From NCBI RefSeq assembly GCF_016888515.1, contig NZ_JAFEJK010000001.1:1893475-1957474 (forward strand): a stretch of DNA of 64,000 nt. The letters are read 5' to 3'. The DNA comes from Shimia biformata (GTDB lineage: Bacteria > Pseudomonadota > Alphaproteobacteria > Rhodobacterales > Rhodobacteraceae). How positions within the stretch are numbered: the first letter of the stretch is position 1; the number at the start of each line of letters is the position of its first letter. The notes beneath the pieces were generated by a model. That model made no database searches, was not told the origin of the DNA, and saw only the letters and a program-made list of their open reading frames with translations. This document shows, in pieces, positions 36,868-45,751 of the stretch. Both the position numbers and the translations under genes were made by a program.

Positions 36868-38300
36868 GCGCGGGCCTTTCCTTCCGACGTCGCCTCGGCT
36901 TCGGGCGACAACAGGTGCGACAGCGGCACGTCGGCCACAATAACGGTTCCGCTGCGGCTGGAAAAGAGACGCAACGACCCATCCAGCTGTTCCACCCGTT
37001 CCTGCATGTTGCGCAGGCCAAGTCCGCCTGGGCGGGTCTTGCCGTCTTCGGTGTTGCGGGTCGCGTTCAGCCCGCGCCCGTTGTCGGCGATCCTGAGCGT
37101 GGCGCCTTTCTTGTGGCCGCGCACGTCGATCGTGACCTTGGTCGCGCCGGAATGCCGCTCGATATTGGTCAGCGCCTCCTGGGCGATCCGGTAAAGCGCG
37201 ATCTTGGCTTCCGGGTCCAGACGATTGCGGAAGACGACGGTGTTGAACTCGGTCTCGATGCCGGTGCGTTCGCTGAAATCATCCGTCAGCGCCTTCAGCG
37301 CGGGGCCAAGGCCAAGGTCGTCCAGCACCCCGGGGCGCAGGTCGCGGCTGATGCGGCGGACCTCGCCGATGGCGCCGCTGAGATGGTTGATCCCCTTGTC
37401 CAGCGTCTCGGCGGCCCCCGCGTCCCCGGCCTCAAGCCGCCGTCGCGCGCTGTCCAGCGCATAGCGCACCCCGACCAGAAGCTGGCTGATGCCGTCATGC
37501 AATTCGCGCGCCACCCGGCCGCGTTCCTCTTCCTGCGCGTCGAACACCCGCTGGGTCAGTTCCTTCAGCTTGGCATCCGCCAGCCGGCGTTCGCGGATAT
37601 TGATGAAAATGCCGGTCAGGAACACGGTCATCAGCGCGCCAAAGGTGATCGCACCAATATAGACAAAGGTGCGCTGGACCCGGTGTTCGACCTCGGCCCG
37701 CGCCGCGGCGGTGGTCTGCAGCACGTCGTCGATGAAAACGCCGGTGCCGACCGCCCACCGCCAGGACGGAAACGAGGTGACATAGGTAATCATCCGGGCC
37801 TCTTCCCCGGTCGAGGGCTTGGGCCACAGGTGTTCAAGATACCCGGCACCCTGCCGCGCGATGTCGAGGAATTCCGCCACGACCGCCGTGCCTTCGCTGT
37901 CTCTCAGGTCCAGCCAGTTCTGGTTGATAAGTTCGGTCTGGCGCGGGCTGACAAGGTTGGTGCCGTCATAATCATAGACAAAGAAGAACCCCTCATCGCC
38001 ATAGATCATCGCGGCCAGGATCTGCATCACCTGTTCCTTGGCGGCGGCGTCATCCGGCGCGGCGTTGCCATAGACGAAATAGAACCCGTTGCGCGCCTGG
38101 GTGACATAGTTCTTCAACTCGGCCTTTTTCGCCTCGATCAGCTGGGTCTCAAGCGCCGCGATCTCGCGTTCGGCCAGTTCGCGCGACTGGTCCGCCACCA
38201 CGACCGAAATCGCCGCCACCGCCACGATCAGCGGCAGGGTGGCCAGAAGAAACAGCTTCTGCCCATAAGACAGGCGTATCTGCGAAAGAAATCGGCGCAT
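36864..38300 (-). CDS. sensor histidine kinase with periplasmic cache domain
   Basis: A 478-residue membrane kinase. One membrane helix (about residues 15-34) precedes a periplasmic single-cache sensor domain (residues 40-205, with GFYFVYGNAAPD and FFVYDYDGTNLVSPRQ). A second helix (about 215-237) follows, then a HisKA_3 dimerisation domain with phospho-accepting His in VARELHDGISQLL, and an ATPase domain with DNGRGL and GGLGLRNMQERV. Single-cache domains of this kind bind small organic acids, matching the neighbouring TRAP transporter. Its gene is divergent from dctP. Confidence 0.93.
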   Translation of the reverse strand: MRRFLSQIRLSYGQKLFLLATLPLIVAVAAISVVVADQSRELAEREIAALETQLIEAKKAELKNYVTQARNGFYFVYGNAAPDDAAAKEQVMQILAAMIYGDEGFFFVYDYDGTNLVSPRQTELINQNWLDLRDSEGTAVVAEFLDIARQGAGYLEHLWPKPSTGEEARMITYVTSFPSWRWAVGTGVFIDDVLQTTAAARAEVEHRVQRTFVYIGAITFGALMTVFLTGIFINIRERRLADAKLKELTQRVFDAQEEERGRVARELHDGISQLLVGVRYALDSARRRLEAGDAGAAETLDKGINHLSGAIGEVRRISRDLRPGVLDDLGLGPALKALTDDFSERTGIETEFNTVVFRNRLDPEAKIALYRIAQEALTNIERHSGATKVTIDVRGHKKGATLRIADNGRGLNATRNTEDGKTRPGGLGLRNMQERVEQLDGSLRLFSSRSGTVIVADVPLSHLLSPEAEATSEGKARA

Positions 38301-38367
38301 GGTGATTCGATACGGGTGTTTTGCGGCGAATCATAGGGGGCTTTGCAGCCGCACCCCTGCGAATCGG

Positions 38368-38451
38368 CTGAAAATACCCAACACTACGCAGCAAATTGGT
38401 CAGAAAATCTGCCACCCGAGGCGGGATATACGTAGTTGTCGGTATTTTCAG
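38368..38451. promoter_or_regulatory. 21-bp inverted repeat in the kinase/TRAP divergent promoter
   Basis: Arms at 38368-38388 (CTGAAAATACC...CTACG) and 38431-38451 are inverted copies agreeing at 18 of 21 positions, with centres 63 bases apart (about six helical turns). They lie between the kinase gene and dctP. A pair of binding sites for the neighbouring response regulator is the simplest reading. Confidence 0.6.
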
Positions 38452-38549
38452 AACGCGACGTCACGGCTAGGCTCTGCGACACTTGCAACGATCCGTCCGC
38501 ATGGGAAACCCCATGCCGGACTGAAAAATATCTGGGAGGACCTTACTCT

Positions 38550-39635
38550 ATGGATCGTCGTTCTTTTCTGAAAACTTCTGCACTTGGCGGCACCGCAGCA
38601 GCGGCATCGACCCTGGCGGCGCCGGTTTACGCGCAGGGCAAACGCACCCTGACCATGGTGCAGTCCTGGCCGCGCGGCTTTGCCGTTCTGGATGACGCGG
38701 CAACCTATCTGCAAAACATGGTTGCCGAGATGTCGGATGGCGCGCTGACCATCGACAAGAAAGCTCCGGGCGAACTGGTGGGCGCGCTGGAAGTGTTCGA
38801 CGCCGTGTCGTCGGGCCAGGCCGACATGTATCACTCGGCTGACTACTACTTCATCGGCCAGCACCCGGGTTACGCCTATTTCACCGCCGTTCCGTTTGGC
38901 GGCACCGCGCAGGAAGTGACCAACTGGTACTACCATGGCGGCGGCGAGCAGCTGCACGACAAGCTGGGCGAAATCTTCAACATGAAGGGCCTTCTGGCCG
39001 GTAACTCCGGCTCGCAGTCGGGTGGCTGGTTCCGCAAGGAAATCAACTCGGCAGCCGACTTCAACGGCCTGAAATTCCGTATGCCGGGTCTGGGCGGCAA
39101 GGTGCTGGGCAAACTGGGCGCATCGGTCCAGAACATCCCCGGTGGCGAACTCTATCAGGCCCTGTCTTCGGGCGCGCTGGACGGTCTTGAGTGGGTTGGC
39201 CCGATGGCCGACGAACGCGCGGGCTTCCAGGAAGTTGCGAAAGTCTACTACACCGCCGGTTTCCACGAGCCGGGCTCGGCGCTGTCGGCCAACGTCAACC
39301 TCGACGTCTGGAACGAACTGTCGGCACAGCATCAGGCAATCCTGCGCTATGCGTCGATGGCCACCACGCATTACCAGCTGGCAGAAACCCTGGCCAACAA
39401 CGGTGCGGCCCTGGCCCGTCTTCAGGCCCAAGGCGTCAAGACCCTGCAATTCTCGGACGATGTCTGGGATGCGTTCGGCAAGGCCTCGGCAGAAGTCATG
39501 GACGAGAACATGGGCGACGACCTGTTCGCCGAGATCCGCACCTCGTTCGAAGCATCGCTGGCAAACTCGGCCAGCTGGATCAACAAGTCGGACGGTTACT
39601 ATGTCCAGCAGCGCGTGCGCGTGCTTGGCCAGTAA
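38550..39635 (+). CDS. dctP: TRAP transporter substrate-binding protein DctP, Tat-exported
   Basis: A 361-residue periplasmic binding protein that captures substrate for the DctQM permease. The N-terminus MDRRSFLKTSALGG is a twin-arginine signal ending near VYAQG. The DctP fold is shown by GLKFRMPGLGGKVLGKLGAS and ALSSGALDGLEWVGP. GGGAGG stands eight bases before the ATG. The sequence fits the TakP-like group, which binds small 2-oxo acids such as pyruvate, but ligand assignment is an inference. The gene is divergent from a cache-domain two-component system. Confidence 0.93.
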   Translation: MDRRSFLKTSALGGTAAAASTLAAPVYAQGKRTLTMVQSWPRGFAVLDDAATYLQNMVAEMSDGALTIDKKAPGELVGALEVFDAVSSGQADMYHSADYYFIGQHPGYAYFTAVPFGGTAQEVTNWYYHGGGEQLHDKLGEIFNMKGLLAGNSGSQSGGWFRKEINSAADFNGLKFRMPGLGGKVLGKLGASVQNIPGGELYQALSSGALDGLEWVGPMADERAGFQEVAKVYYTAGFHEPGSALSANVNLDVWNELSAQHQAILRYASMATTHYQLAETLANNGAALARLQAQGVKTLQFSDDVWDAFGKASAEVMDENMGDDLFAEIRTSFEASLANSASWINKSDGYYVQQRVRVLGQ

Positions 39636-39650
39636 GGTCTGAAACTCATC

Positions 39651-39679
39651 GGGGTCCCGGCAATTGCCGGGGCCCTTTT
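39651..39679 (+). terminator. terminator-like hairpin between dctP and dctQ
   Basis: An 11-bp stem (GGGGTCCCGGC/GCCGGGGCCCT, with two wobble pairs) around AATT is followed by TTTTC. Readthrough must occur for dctQM. A partial terminator here would give more binding protein than permease. Confidence 0.75.
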
Positions 39680-39738
39680 CGTATCCACCCGAATGAGGGG
39701 CGGGCGGATACGGTCAAGACTTTGAAGTGGGGGACTCC

Positions 39739-40659
39739 ATGGAAGAAAGCACCTCGGGGATGGGGGCACTGATCGACCTGATCGTCTGGTTTTTCCAGAA
39801 CATCGGTCTGGCCTTCTATAATTTCGGTTACGCGATCACGCATCCGCAGCTCTGGCTGGACTGGTCGGACAAGCAGGCGATCATGCGTTTCGTCTATTAC
39901 GGCGGGTCGGTCGAGCTGTTCTTCGTGGTTTTCACCATCTTCCTGGTGTTCACCGCGATCGGCCTCTGGAAAAACAGCTTCATGTGGGGCTGTGTGCGGG
40001 TGCTTGAGGGCTTTGCCAACACCACGGGCCGCTTCTTTGCCTGGGCGGGCCTTCTGATGGTGCTGCAACAGGTCATCATCGTGTTCATGCAGCGGATCTT
40101 TACCCGGCCCGACATCGCCTTCGGCTTCGGCATCCCGCTGCAATTCGACATCTCGTGGTATGCCGAAGAACTGAAATTCTATAACGCGCTGGTCGTTGCG
40201 CTCTGTGCCACCTACACTTTCGTGCAGGGCGGGCATGTGCGGGTCGACCTGGTTTATGCCGCGGTCTCGCATCGTACCAAGAAGACCATCGACATGTTTG
40301 GTTCGATCTTCTTCATGCTGCCGATGGCCGTGCTGATCTGGATGTATGGCTGGTTCTTCATGTGGCGCCACCTGATCGTGCCGAACCCGTCGGCCTCGGA
40401 TGCGCTGGACCGCCTGCTTCTGAAATCCCGCGCCCTGCGCTGGAACGTCGAATTCATCGGCCCGTCGCCAAATGGCTTCACCGCGTATTTCCTGTTCAAG
40501 ATCCTTCTTGTCGCCTTTGCAGGCATGGTGTTCCTGCATGGCTGTGCCTTCTTCTGGCGCAGCTACCTTGAGCGCAAGGAAGGGCTGGAAAGCGACGGTA
40601 AATACCTCGACCGCGATACGCTGGGCGAGGGCGAAGAAGCCTATGAAGGCACTCACTAA
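39739..40659 (+). CDS. dctQ: TRAP transporter small permease subunit DctQ
   Basis: A 306-residue membrane subunit, clearly larger than the usual 160-200. Membrane segments include LIDLIVWFFQNIGLAFYNFG, YGGSVELFFVVFTIFLVF, FAWAGLLMVLQQVIIVFM and SIFFMLPMAVLIWMYGWFF. The four-helix DctQ core, with GGHVRVDLVY, starts near residue 140, so the first 120 residues are an N-terminal membrane extension. GGGG precedes the ATG at 39739. It is cotranscribed with dctP and dctM. Confidence 0.88.
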   Translation: MEESTSGMGALIDLIVWFFQNIGLAFYNFGYAITHPQLWLDWSDKQAIMRFVYYGGSVELFFVVFTIFLVFTAIGLWKNSFMWGCVRVLEGFANTTGRFFAWAGLLMVLQQVIIVFMQRIFTRPDIAFGFGIPLQFDISWYAEELKFYNALVVALCATYTFVQGGHVRVDLVYAAVSHRTKKTIDMFGSIFFMLPMAVLIWMYGWFFMWRHLIVPNPSASDALDRLLLKSRALRWNVEFIGPSPNGFTAYFLFKILLVAFAGMVFLHGCAFFWRSYLERKEGLESDGKYLDRDTLGEGEEAYEGTH

Positions 40660-40676
40660 GGTATAGGGGCAGGAAC

Positions 40677-43034
40677 ATGCTTTTTGGACTCGATGGCGTC
40701 GAAATCGGCCTGATCATCGTCTTTCTCTGCCTCTTCGGAGGCATTCTCTCGGGCTTTCCGGTGGCGTTTGCCATTGGCGGCGCAGGCATCATCTCGTTCG
40801 GGATCATCGCCGCGCTCGACAGCGCCGGGCTTCTTATTCACCAGGCAATCGACACCGGGTCGGCGGCCTATGCACAGCTGATCTCGGACGGGGTCAAGGC
40901 GGACGTGATATCGGTTTTCCGATACCCTGATCTGCCACGGATCGAAGAACCGGTCTTCCCCAAGGGCTGGGAAGTGGCGATGGACCGCAACGTGTCGTTC
41001 ATCGTGAACCGGATCAACGAACGCGTGCTGGCGGGCCAGTCGATCGAAACCCTGCTGGCGGTTCTGATGTTCGTCCTGATGGGCATCACGCTGGAACGCT
41101 CGAAGATCGCCAACGACCTTCTGACCACCATGGCGCGGGTCTTTGGACCGCTGCCGGGCGGTCTGGCCGTGTCGGTTGTCGTCGTGGGCGCCTTCCTTGC
41201 CGCCTCGACCGGGATCGTGGGAGCGACCGTGGTGACCATGGGTCTTCTCAGCCTGCCAACCATGCTGCGCAACAACTATTCGCCGGAACTGGCGACCGGT
41301 GTGATCGCGGCCTCGGGCACGCTGGGGCAGATCATTCCGCCCTCGATCGTGATCGTTCTTCTGGGCACGCTGGCGGGCGACCTTTACTCGGCCGCACAAG
41401 AGGCGCGCGCCCAGACCGCGGGCTGTACCGATGCGCTGACCTATCTCGGCGAACCGGCGGTTGTCTCGGTGGGCACGCTGTTCCAGGCGGCCCTTGTGCC
41501 GGGCGTCATGCTGGCGCTGCTCTATGCGCTTTATGCCTTCGGCTATGCGCTGGTGAACCCGTCGAAAGCCCCGGCTGTCGAACTGGGTGGGACAAGCAAT
41601 GAACCCGTGACCAAGTCCGAAGCCTTCACCTGGCTGCTGGGCGTTCCGGTGGCACTGATTGCCGGTGCCATGCTTCTGGCGCAGGTTGGCGTGATCGGCT
41701 CGCAATCGCTGCAGGTCGACAGCTTCACCGATATCGGCGAGGCCGCATCGCTGCGCACCAATGTCTCGGACGAGTGCAAGGCCTCGATGATCGAGCTTCA
41801 CGGCCAGTCGGCCTGGGACACGGCGGTCGCAGAGGCCGCGGCGATCGACGCCGCCGGTGGCGTGCAGCAATCCGAACGGCTGAGCCCGGAACAGATTGCC
41901 GAGAAACGCGCCGAGAAGGAAGCCAACGCTGCCCCGATCGGCACCGGCATCACCATCCTGATGGTGGCGGCGGCGCTGATGCTGGCGATGGCGCGCGGCG
42001 TGAAGCCCTCGGGTGACGTGCGTCCGCTGTTGATCGGTGCGGTTGGGATCGTGCTGGTCCTGATGGCCGATGTGCTGCTGATCGCACCGTCGACCAGTTC
42101 TGGCGTGTCGGTGGTGATCTGGCTCATTCCCTTTGCCATCACGCTTTACGGATGTACCCGTGCCGCCGGCTACCTGGCCGAGAACGAACTGATCCGCGTG
42201 GTCTTCCCGCCGCTGGTTCTGATTGTTGCGGTACTGGGCTCGATCCTGGGCGGGATCACCAACCCGACGCCTGCCGCCGCGCTGGGTGCGGCAGGGGCGA
42301 TCATGCTGGCGGCCTACCGCCGCCTGCGCGACGAGGACCGCTCACCCAAGGTTGTGATCTTCTCGACCCTGGCGGTGATCCTCTGCATCCTGATCGGGGT
42401 GAACTTCGACCTGCGCATCAACAATACCGAAGGTGTCAGCGTCGAAAGCTGGATCGCGTTCCTGTTTGCCTATGCCGCCTATCTCTATGCCGCCTTCGGC
42501 CTGTTGTTCAGCTGCTATGTCCTGTTCAAGGCGGGCATCCTGACGCCGGTGGTGCGCGAGACGGCCAAGGTGACGTCCATGGTCTTCACCATCCTGATCG
42601 GTTCGCAGCTGCTCAATCTGGTGGTCATCTCGTTTGGCGGGGAACACTATATCCAGCAGTTCCTGAAGTCCTTCGACAACGAGCTGACGGTCTTCCTGAT
42701 CGTGATGCTGGTGCTGTTCGTGCTGGGCTTCGTGCTGGACTTCCTCGAGATCATCTACATCGTGATCCCCATCGTCGGGCCGGTCATCTATGGCGGCACC
42801 TTCGATCCGAAATGGGTGACGATCATGATCGCGGTGAACCTGCAGACCTCGTTCCTGACACCGCCCTTCGGCTTCGCGCTGTTCTACCTGCGCGGCGTGG
42901 CCCCGAAAGAGGTAACGACAGGCCATATCTATCGCGGGGTCGCACCCTTCGTGCTGATCCAGGTGGTGGGGCTTGCGATCCTGTGGTTCTTCCCGGCGAT
43001 CGTGACGATCCTGCCGGACCTCATCCCGAACTGA
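40677..43034 (+). CDS. dctM: TRAP transporter large permease subunit DctM, extended form
   Basis: A 785-residue permease, against about 430 in the standard family. The first half shows the DctM core (LLAVLMFVLMGITLERSKIA, GIVGATVVTMGLLSLPTML, GTLGQIIPPSIVIVLLG). Residues about 300-520 are an insertion with extra membrane helices and a polar loop at about 348-422 (for example LSPEQIAEKRAEKEANAAP). The second half returns to the core (VLFVLGFVLDFLEIIYIVIP, TSFLTPPFGFALFYLRG). It couples sodium or proton entry to substrate uptake. It starts 18 bases after dctQ and ends before a strong terminator. Confidence 0.9.
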   Translation: MLFGLDGVEIGLIIVFLCLFGGILSGFPVAFAIGGAGIISFGIIAALDSAGLLIHQAIDTGSAAYAQLISDGVKADVISVFRYPDLPRIEEPVFPKGWEVAMDRNVSFIVNRINERVLAGQSIETLLAVLMFVLMGITLERSKIANDLLTTMARVFGPLPGGLAVSVVVVGAFLAASTGIVGATVVTMGLLSLPTMLRNNYSPELATGVIAASGTLGQIIPPSIVIVLLGTLAGDLYSAAQEARAQTAGCTDALTYLGEPAVVSVGTLFQAALVPGVMLALLYALYAFGYALVNPSKAPAVELGGTSNEPVTKSEAFTWLLGVPVALIAGAMLLAQVGVIGSQSLQVDSFTDIGEAASLRTNVSDECKASMIELHGQSAWDTAVAEAAAIDAAGGVQQSERLSPEQIAEKRAEKEANAAPIGTGITILMVAAALMLAMARGVKPSGDVRPLLIGAVGIVLVLMADVLLIAPSTSSGVSVVIWLIPFAITLYGCTRAAGYLAENELIRVVFPPLVLIVAVLGSILGGITNPTPAAALGAAGAIMLAAYRRLRDEDRSPKVVIFSTLAVILCILIGVNFDLRINNTEGVSVESWIAFLFAYAAYLYAAFGLLFSCYVLFKAGILTPVVRETAKVTSMVFTILIGSQLLNLVVISFGGEHYIQQFLKSFDNELTVFLIVMLVLFVLGFVLDFLEIIYIVIPIVGPVIYGGTFDPKWVTIMIAVNLQTSFLTPPFGFALFYLRGVAPKEVTTGHIYRGVAPFVLIQVVGLAILWFFPAIVTILPDLIPN

Positions 43035-43059
43035 TCCACCCACTCACGGGATAATATGA

Positions 43060-43087
43060 AAAGCGGGGGCCTTTTGGCCCCCGCTTT
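43060..43087 (+). terminator. intrinsic terminator of the TRAP operon
   Basis: An 11-bp stem AAGCGGGGGCC/GGCCCCCGCTT with a TTTT loop, ending in TTT. It lies 27 bases after the dctM stop. Confidence 0.85.
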
Positions 43088-43097
43088 GCCTTTGGCA

Positions 43098-43127
43098 AGG
43101 GTATTTGGCACCAGTAAACAGCAGGGT
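43098..43127 (+). repeat. short intergenic repeat related to element A
   Basis: GGTATTTGGCACCAGTAAACAGCAG resembles the right end of the element at 28121-28206 (GGTATTTTCACCCAGCAAAAAG). It follows the TRAP operon terminator. Confidence 0.4.
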
Positions 43128-43180
43128 TGGCGCGTGCGGGTGGGCACGGCGCGGCGGACCATTTTGATCTGGGGGGCGCG

Positions 43181-44011
43181 CTAGTCGTCGCTGCGATGCG
43201 GGACCGAGAGATCAGGCAGCGAGATATTGGCCACCTGTTCGGCAATCGGTGCGGTTGACAGCGGGTGCAGCTGGGCATCGAACTGATGGGTGTCCCCAAG
43301 TTCCTGCCATCTGCCATCGGCAAAGACCTCAAGCCCCGAGAACCGCGCCTTGTAGCCCATCTTGGCGCTGCCCGGCACCCAGTAGCCAAGGTAGACATAG
43401 GGCAGGCCCGCCTCGCGCGCGATGGCGATATGGTCGAGGATCAGATAGGTGCCAAGCGACTGCCGGGGCAGATCGGGGCGGAAGAAGGAATAGACCATGC
43501 TCAGCCCGTCCGACAGGACATCGGTCAGGCTGACCCCGATCAGTTCGTGGCTCTCGGTGTCGGTATATTCGATCACCCGGCTGCGGATCGGGGTTTCCTC
43601 GATCATCGCGGCAAATTCGAACACGTCCATGTCCGCCATGCCGCCATCGGCGTGGCGATGGTCTAGGTAGTCGCGGAACAATTCGTACTGGTCTTCCGTC
43701 GCCCAGGGCGAGGACGCCTTGCGCGCAACATGGGCGTTGCGGCGCAGGATACGTTTCTGGCTTTTGGTCGCAGTGAATTTCGACACGTCGATCCGGGCCG
43801 ACAGACAGGCTGAGCATTCGGCGCAGGTGGGGCGATACAGCACGTTCTGCGAACGACGGAACCCCTGTTGCGACAGCGCGTCGTTCAGCACCGTTGCCCC
43901 GTCGCCCTGCAGGGCGGTAAACAGTTTCCGCTCCATCCTGCCGTCCAGGTAGGGGCAGGGCTGCGGGGCCGTCACATAGAACTGGGGCGCAAGGGGCAGG
44001 CTGTGGCGCAT
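43181..44011 (-). CDS. bpt: aspartate/glutamate leucyl-tRNA-protein transferase
   Basis: A 276-residue ATE-family N-degron enzyme. Bpt transfers leucine to proteins with N-terminal acidic residues, marking them for ClpS/ClpAP. The N-terminal cysteine motifs [12 protein letters not shown] and [15 protein letters not shown] are typical, and the C-terminal domain holds [20 protein letters not shown] and [16 protein letters not shown]. Length and order match the bacterial Bpt subgroup. It is a single minus-strand gene with an A/T-poor upstream region. Confidence 0.92.
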   Translation of the reverse strand: MRHSLPLAPQFYVTAPQPCPYLDGRMERKLFTALQGDGATVLNDALSQQGFRRSQNVLYRPTCAECSACLSARIDVSKFTATKSQKRILRRNAHVARKASSPWATEDQYELFRDYLDHRHADGGMADMDVFEFAAMIEETPIRSRVIEYTDTESHELIGVSLTDVLSDGLSMVYSFFRPDLPRQSLGTYLILDHIAIAREAGLPYVYLGYWVPGSAKMGYKARFSGLEVFADGRWQELGDTHQFDAQLHPLSTAPIAEQVANISLPDLSVPHRSDD

Positions 44012-44081
44012 GGCACTCCGGGCTTTGTCGCAAAAGCGACGATAACAACCCCGCTTTCCCGCGCCAAGCCCCTAATCAGCG

Positions 44082-44531
44082 TCAGAATCTTGCGGTCCTG
44101 TTGATCGCCACGCTGCCCATGACATGATCGGTCAGGCCCTGACCGCGCGCCGAGGTCAGCATCAGGATGACCGAGATCACCTGCAGGATCGGGATCGAGA
44201 TCGAGACCGAATAGCCCAGCGTGTGCAGGAAGGCCGAACTCAGGTCGAACCGGTCACCGAACTGGGTGCGGAACTCGATTGACACCAGCCGCATCCCCCA
44301 TGTCGCCGAGCCGCTGGCCATCGTGACCACGCGGTAAATGAAGCCCACCACGAGGACCAGCAAGGGAAAGAAAAACAGCCCCGTAAAGGCGGTGAACGGT
44401 ACGATCAGCGCACAGATCGCAACGATCACCACCATGTCGATGATCCAGGCAATCAACCGTTTGGTCGGCACATCTGCATAGAACTCGGGCTGGGTGGCAG
44501 GGTCGGGAAGTCGGAAATCGGTCTGGGTCAT
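44082..44531 (-). CDS. RDD family membrane protein
   Basis: A 149-residue protein with the RDD-domain signature (Arg-Asp-Asp replaced here by KRLIAWIIDM in the first helix), three membrane segments (MVVIVAICALIVPFTAFTGL, FFFPLLVLVVGFIYRVV and ISIPILQVISVILML), and the terminal TDHVMGSVAINRTARF. RDD proteins are implicated in transport but this one has no assigned substrate. The start is uncertain between ATG 44531 and TTG 44546. Confidence 0.78.
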   Translation of the reverse strand: MTQTDFRLPDPATQPEFYADVPTKRLIAWIIDMVVIVAICALIVPFTAFTGLFFFPLLVLVVGFIYRVVTMASGSATWGMRLVSIEFRTQFGDRFDLSSAFLHTLGYSVSISIPILQVISVILMLTSARGQGLTDHVMGSVAINRTARF

Positions 44532-44603
44532 GTCATCGGCTGGCAAATGGGAAATACAGATCCCCGCCGCAGCGGGGACCGTGGGTTTTCTTGTTCCGGC
44601 GCG

Positions 44604-45026
44604 TCAGGCGTCTTCGCGCGCGTCCTCGGCTGCGTCTGCCTTGCGGGCGCGTTCATCCATGAACTCGTCGAACTCGGCCTTGTCCTTGGCCTCGCGCAGG
44701 CGCTGCAGGAAGTCCTCGAAGCTTTTCTGTTCTTCTTCAAGGCGGCGCAGGGTCTCGTCGCGATAGGCGTCAAAGGCGGTGTTGCCGGTGGGGGTCATCA
44801 CGTGCATCCGGCGCGAGGCACGGGCGCAGGACCGGTTTTTCTTGAACATATCCTTGCTCCAGATCATGTAAAACAACAGTGCCAGGCCGACGGGCCAGAA
44901 GAAGACGAAGCCAAGGACCATGGCCGCGATCCACGCGCCTTTGCCCTTGCTGTCAAGCCAGGCTTCGGCCTTGCCCAGCCAACTCAGGTTGGCGGTATGA
45001 GGCGTAGCAGTAGCAACAGGTGTCAT
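44604..45026 (-). CDS. DUF2852 family membrane protein
   Basis: A 140-residue protein with one or two membrane segments (WIAAMVLGFVFFWPVGLALL) followed by a short basic stretch (KDMFKKNRS) and a long charged coiled-coil tail (residues 90-130, RRLEEEQKSFEDFLQRLREA). GGAGA lies six bases before the ATG at 45026. The family is common in alphaproteobacteria and has no known function. Two palindromic sites lie just upstream, so it is probably regulated. Confidence 0.82.
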   Translation of the reverse strand: MTPVATATPHTANLSWLGKAEAWLDSKGKGAWIAAMVLGFVFFWPVGLALLFYMIWSKDMFKKNRSCARASRRMHVMTPTGNTAFDAYRDETLRRLEEEQKSFEDFLQRLREAKDKAEFDEFMDERARKADAAEDAREDA

Positions 45027-45048
45027 TTGGGTCTCCGATGTTGGCGTC

Positions 45049-45069
45049 AATGTGAATGTCTTTCACATT
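45049..45069. promoter_or_regulatory. palindromic operator candidate 1
   Basis: AATGTGAA-TGTCT-TTCACATT, perfect 8-base arms around five bases, lies 23 bases upstream of the DUF2852 start. A near copy lies 58 bases away. The regulator is unknown. Confidence 0.55.
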
Positions 45070-45106
45070 ACCAAGATCGGCATCACGGCGGCGCATTGCA
45101 AGGGGC

Positions 45107-45127
45107 AATGTGAATGTTTTTTACATT
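45107..45127. promoter_or_regulatory. palindromic operator candidate 2
   Basis: AATGTGAA-TGTTT-TTTACATT, the same design as the site at 45049 with one base changed in the right arm. Both lie in the promoter region of the DUF2852 gene. Confidence 0.5.
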
Positions 45128-45134
45128 TCTTGAT

Positions 45135-45602
45135 TTATGACGTGAAATCAGCCTGTTGCGCCCCGGTCAGCCGCGGCAGATCATGTGGGTTCAGCGGAAA
45201 AACGTGATGTGGCGTGCCCGCCGCCGCCCAGACCGTATCGAATTCCAGAAGACGCGGATCAAGAAAGGCGCGGATCGGGTTCAGATGGCCGATGGGGGCG
45301 ACGCCGCCGATGGCAAACCCGGTCTGGGCGCGGATCAGCGCGGCATCGGCCTTGCCCAGCGGCTCGCCCGCGACGGCGCTGGCCTTTTTGTCATCCACCC
45401 GGTTGCCGCCGGCGGTCAGGAACAGGATGGCTCGGCCCGAGGTCGCACCGCGAAAGATGATCGACTTGGCAATCTGGTCGAGGTGACAGCCGACGCTGTC
45501 AGCGGCCATCTGCGCGGTGCGGGCCGCGCCGGTCTCGCGGATATCGGGTGCAATCCCCGCCGCTTCCAGCGCCGCGCGCACCCGTTTCATGCTTTTCGAC
45601 AT
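45135..45602 (-). CDS. YbaK/EbsC-type aminoacyl-tRNA deacylase
   Basis: A 155-residue editing-domain protein of the YbaK/ProX fold, likely hydrolysing mischarged tRNA (such as Cys-tRNA-Pro). The conserved VGCHLDQIAKSIIFR contains the catalytic Lys, and AIGGVAPIGH is the family glycine-rich loop. I chose the ATG at 45602 because GAGGGG lies six bases before it. It ends beside the operator pair at 45107. Confidence 0.88.
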   Translation of the reverse strand: MSKSMKRVRAALEAAGIAPDIRETGAARTAQMAADSVGCHLDQIAKSIIFRGATSGRAILFLTAGGNRVDDKKASAVAGEPLGKADAALIRAQTGFAIGGVAPIGHLNPIRAFLDPRLLEFDTVWAAAGTPHHVFPLNPHDLPRLTGAQQADFTS

Positions 45603-45651
45603 TCCGACCCCTCGCTCTTGCCCGGCTGACACTAGCGGCGGGGCAAAGGCG

Positions 45652-45700
45652 GTTCAATCCGCCGCTTCTTTCTTGCCCAAATACTCATTTTCCACCCCTT
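45652..45700 (-). repeat. intergenic repeat related to element B
   Basis: On the minus strand GAGTATTTGGGCAAGAAAGAAGC matches the core of the element at 36119-36180. It lies between the YbaK-like gene and glnE. Confidence 0.45.
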
Positions 45701-45751
45701 CCGCCCCGCGCTTGCGGTTGACGCCGTCGCGCCCTTTGGCAATGTCGGCAT

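Noticed and set aside
45049-45069. CRP binding site
   Set aside because: TGTGA and TCACA are separated by seven bases instead of six; reported as an unassigned palindrome instead.
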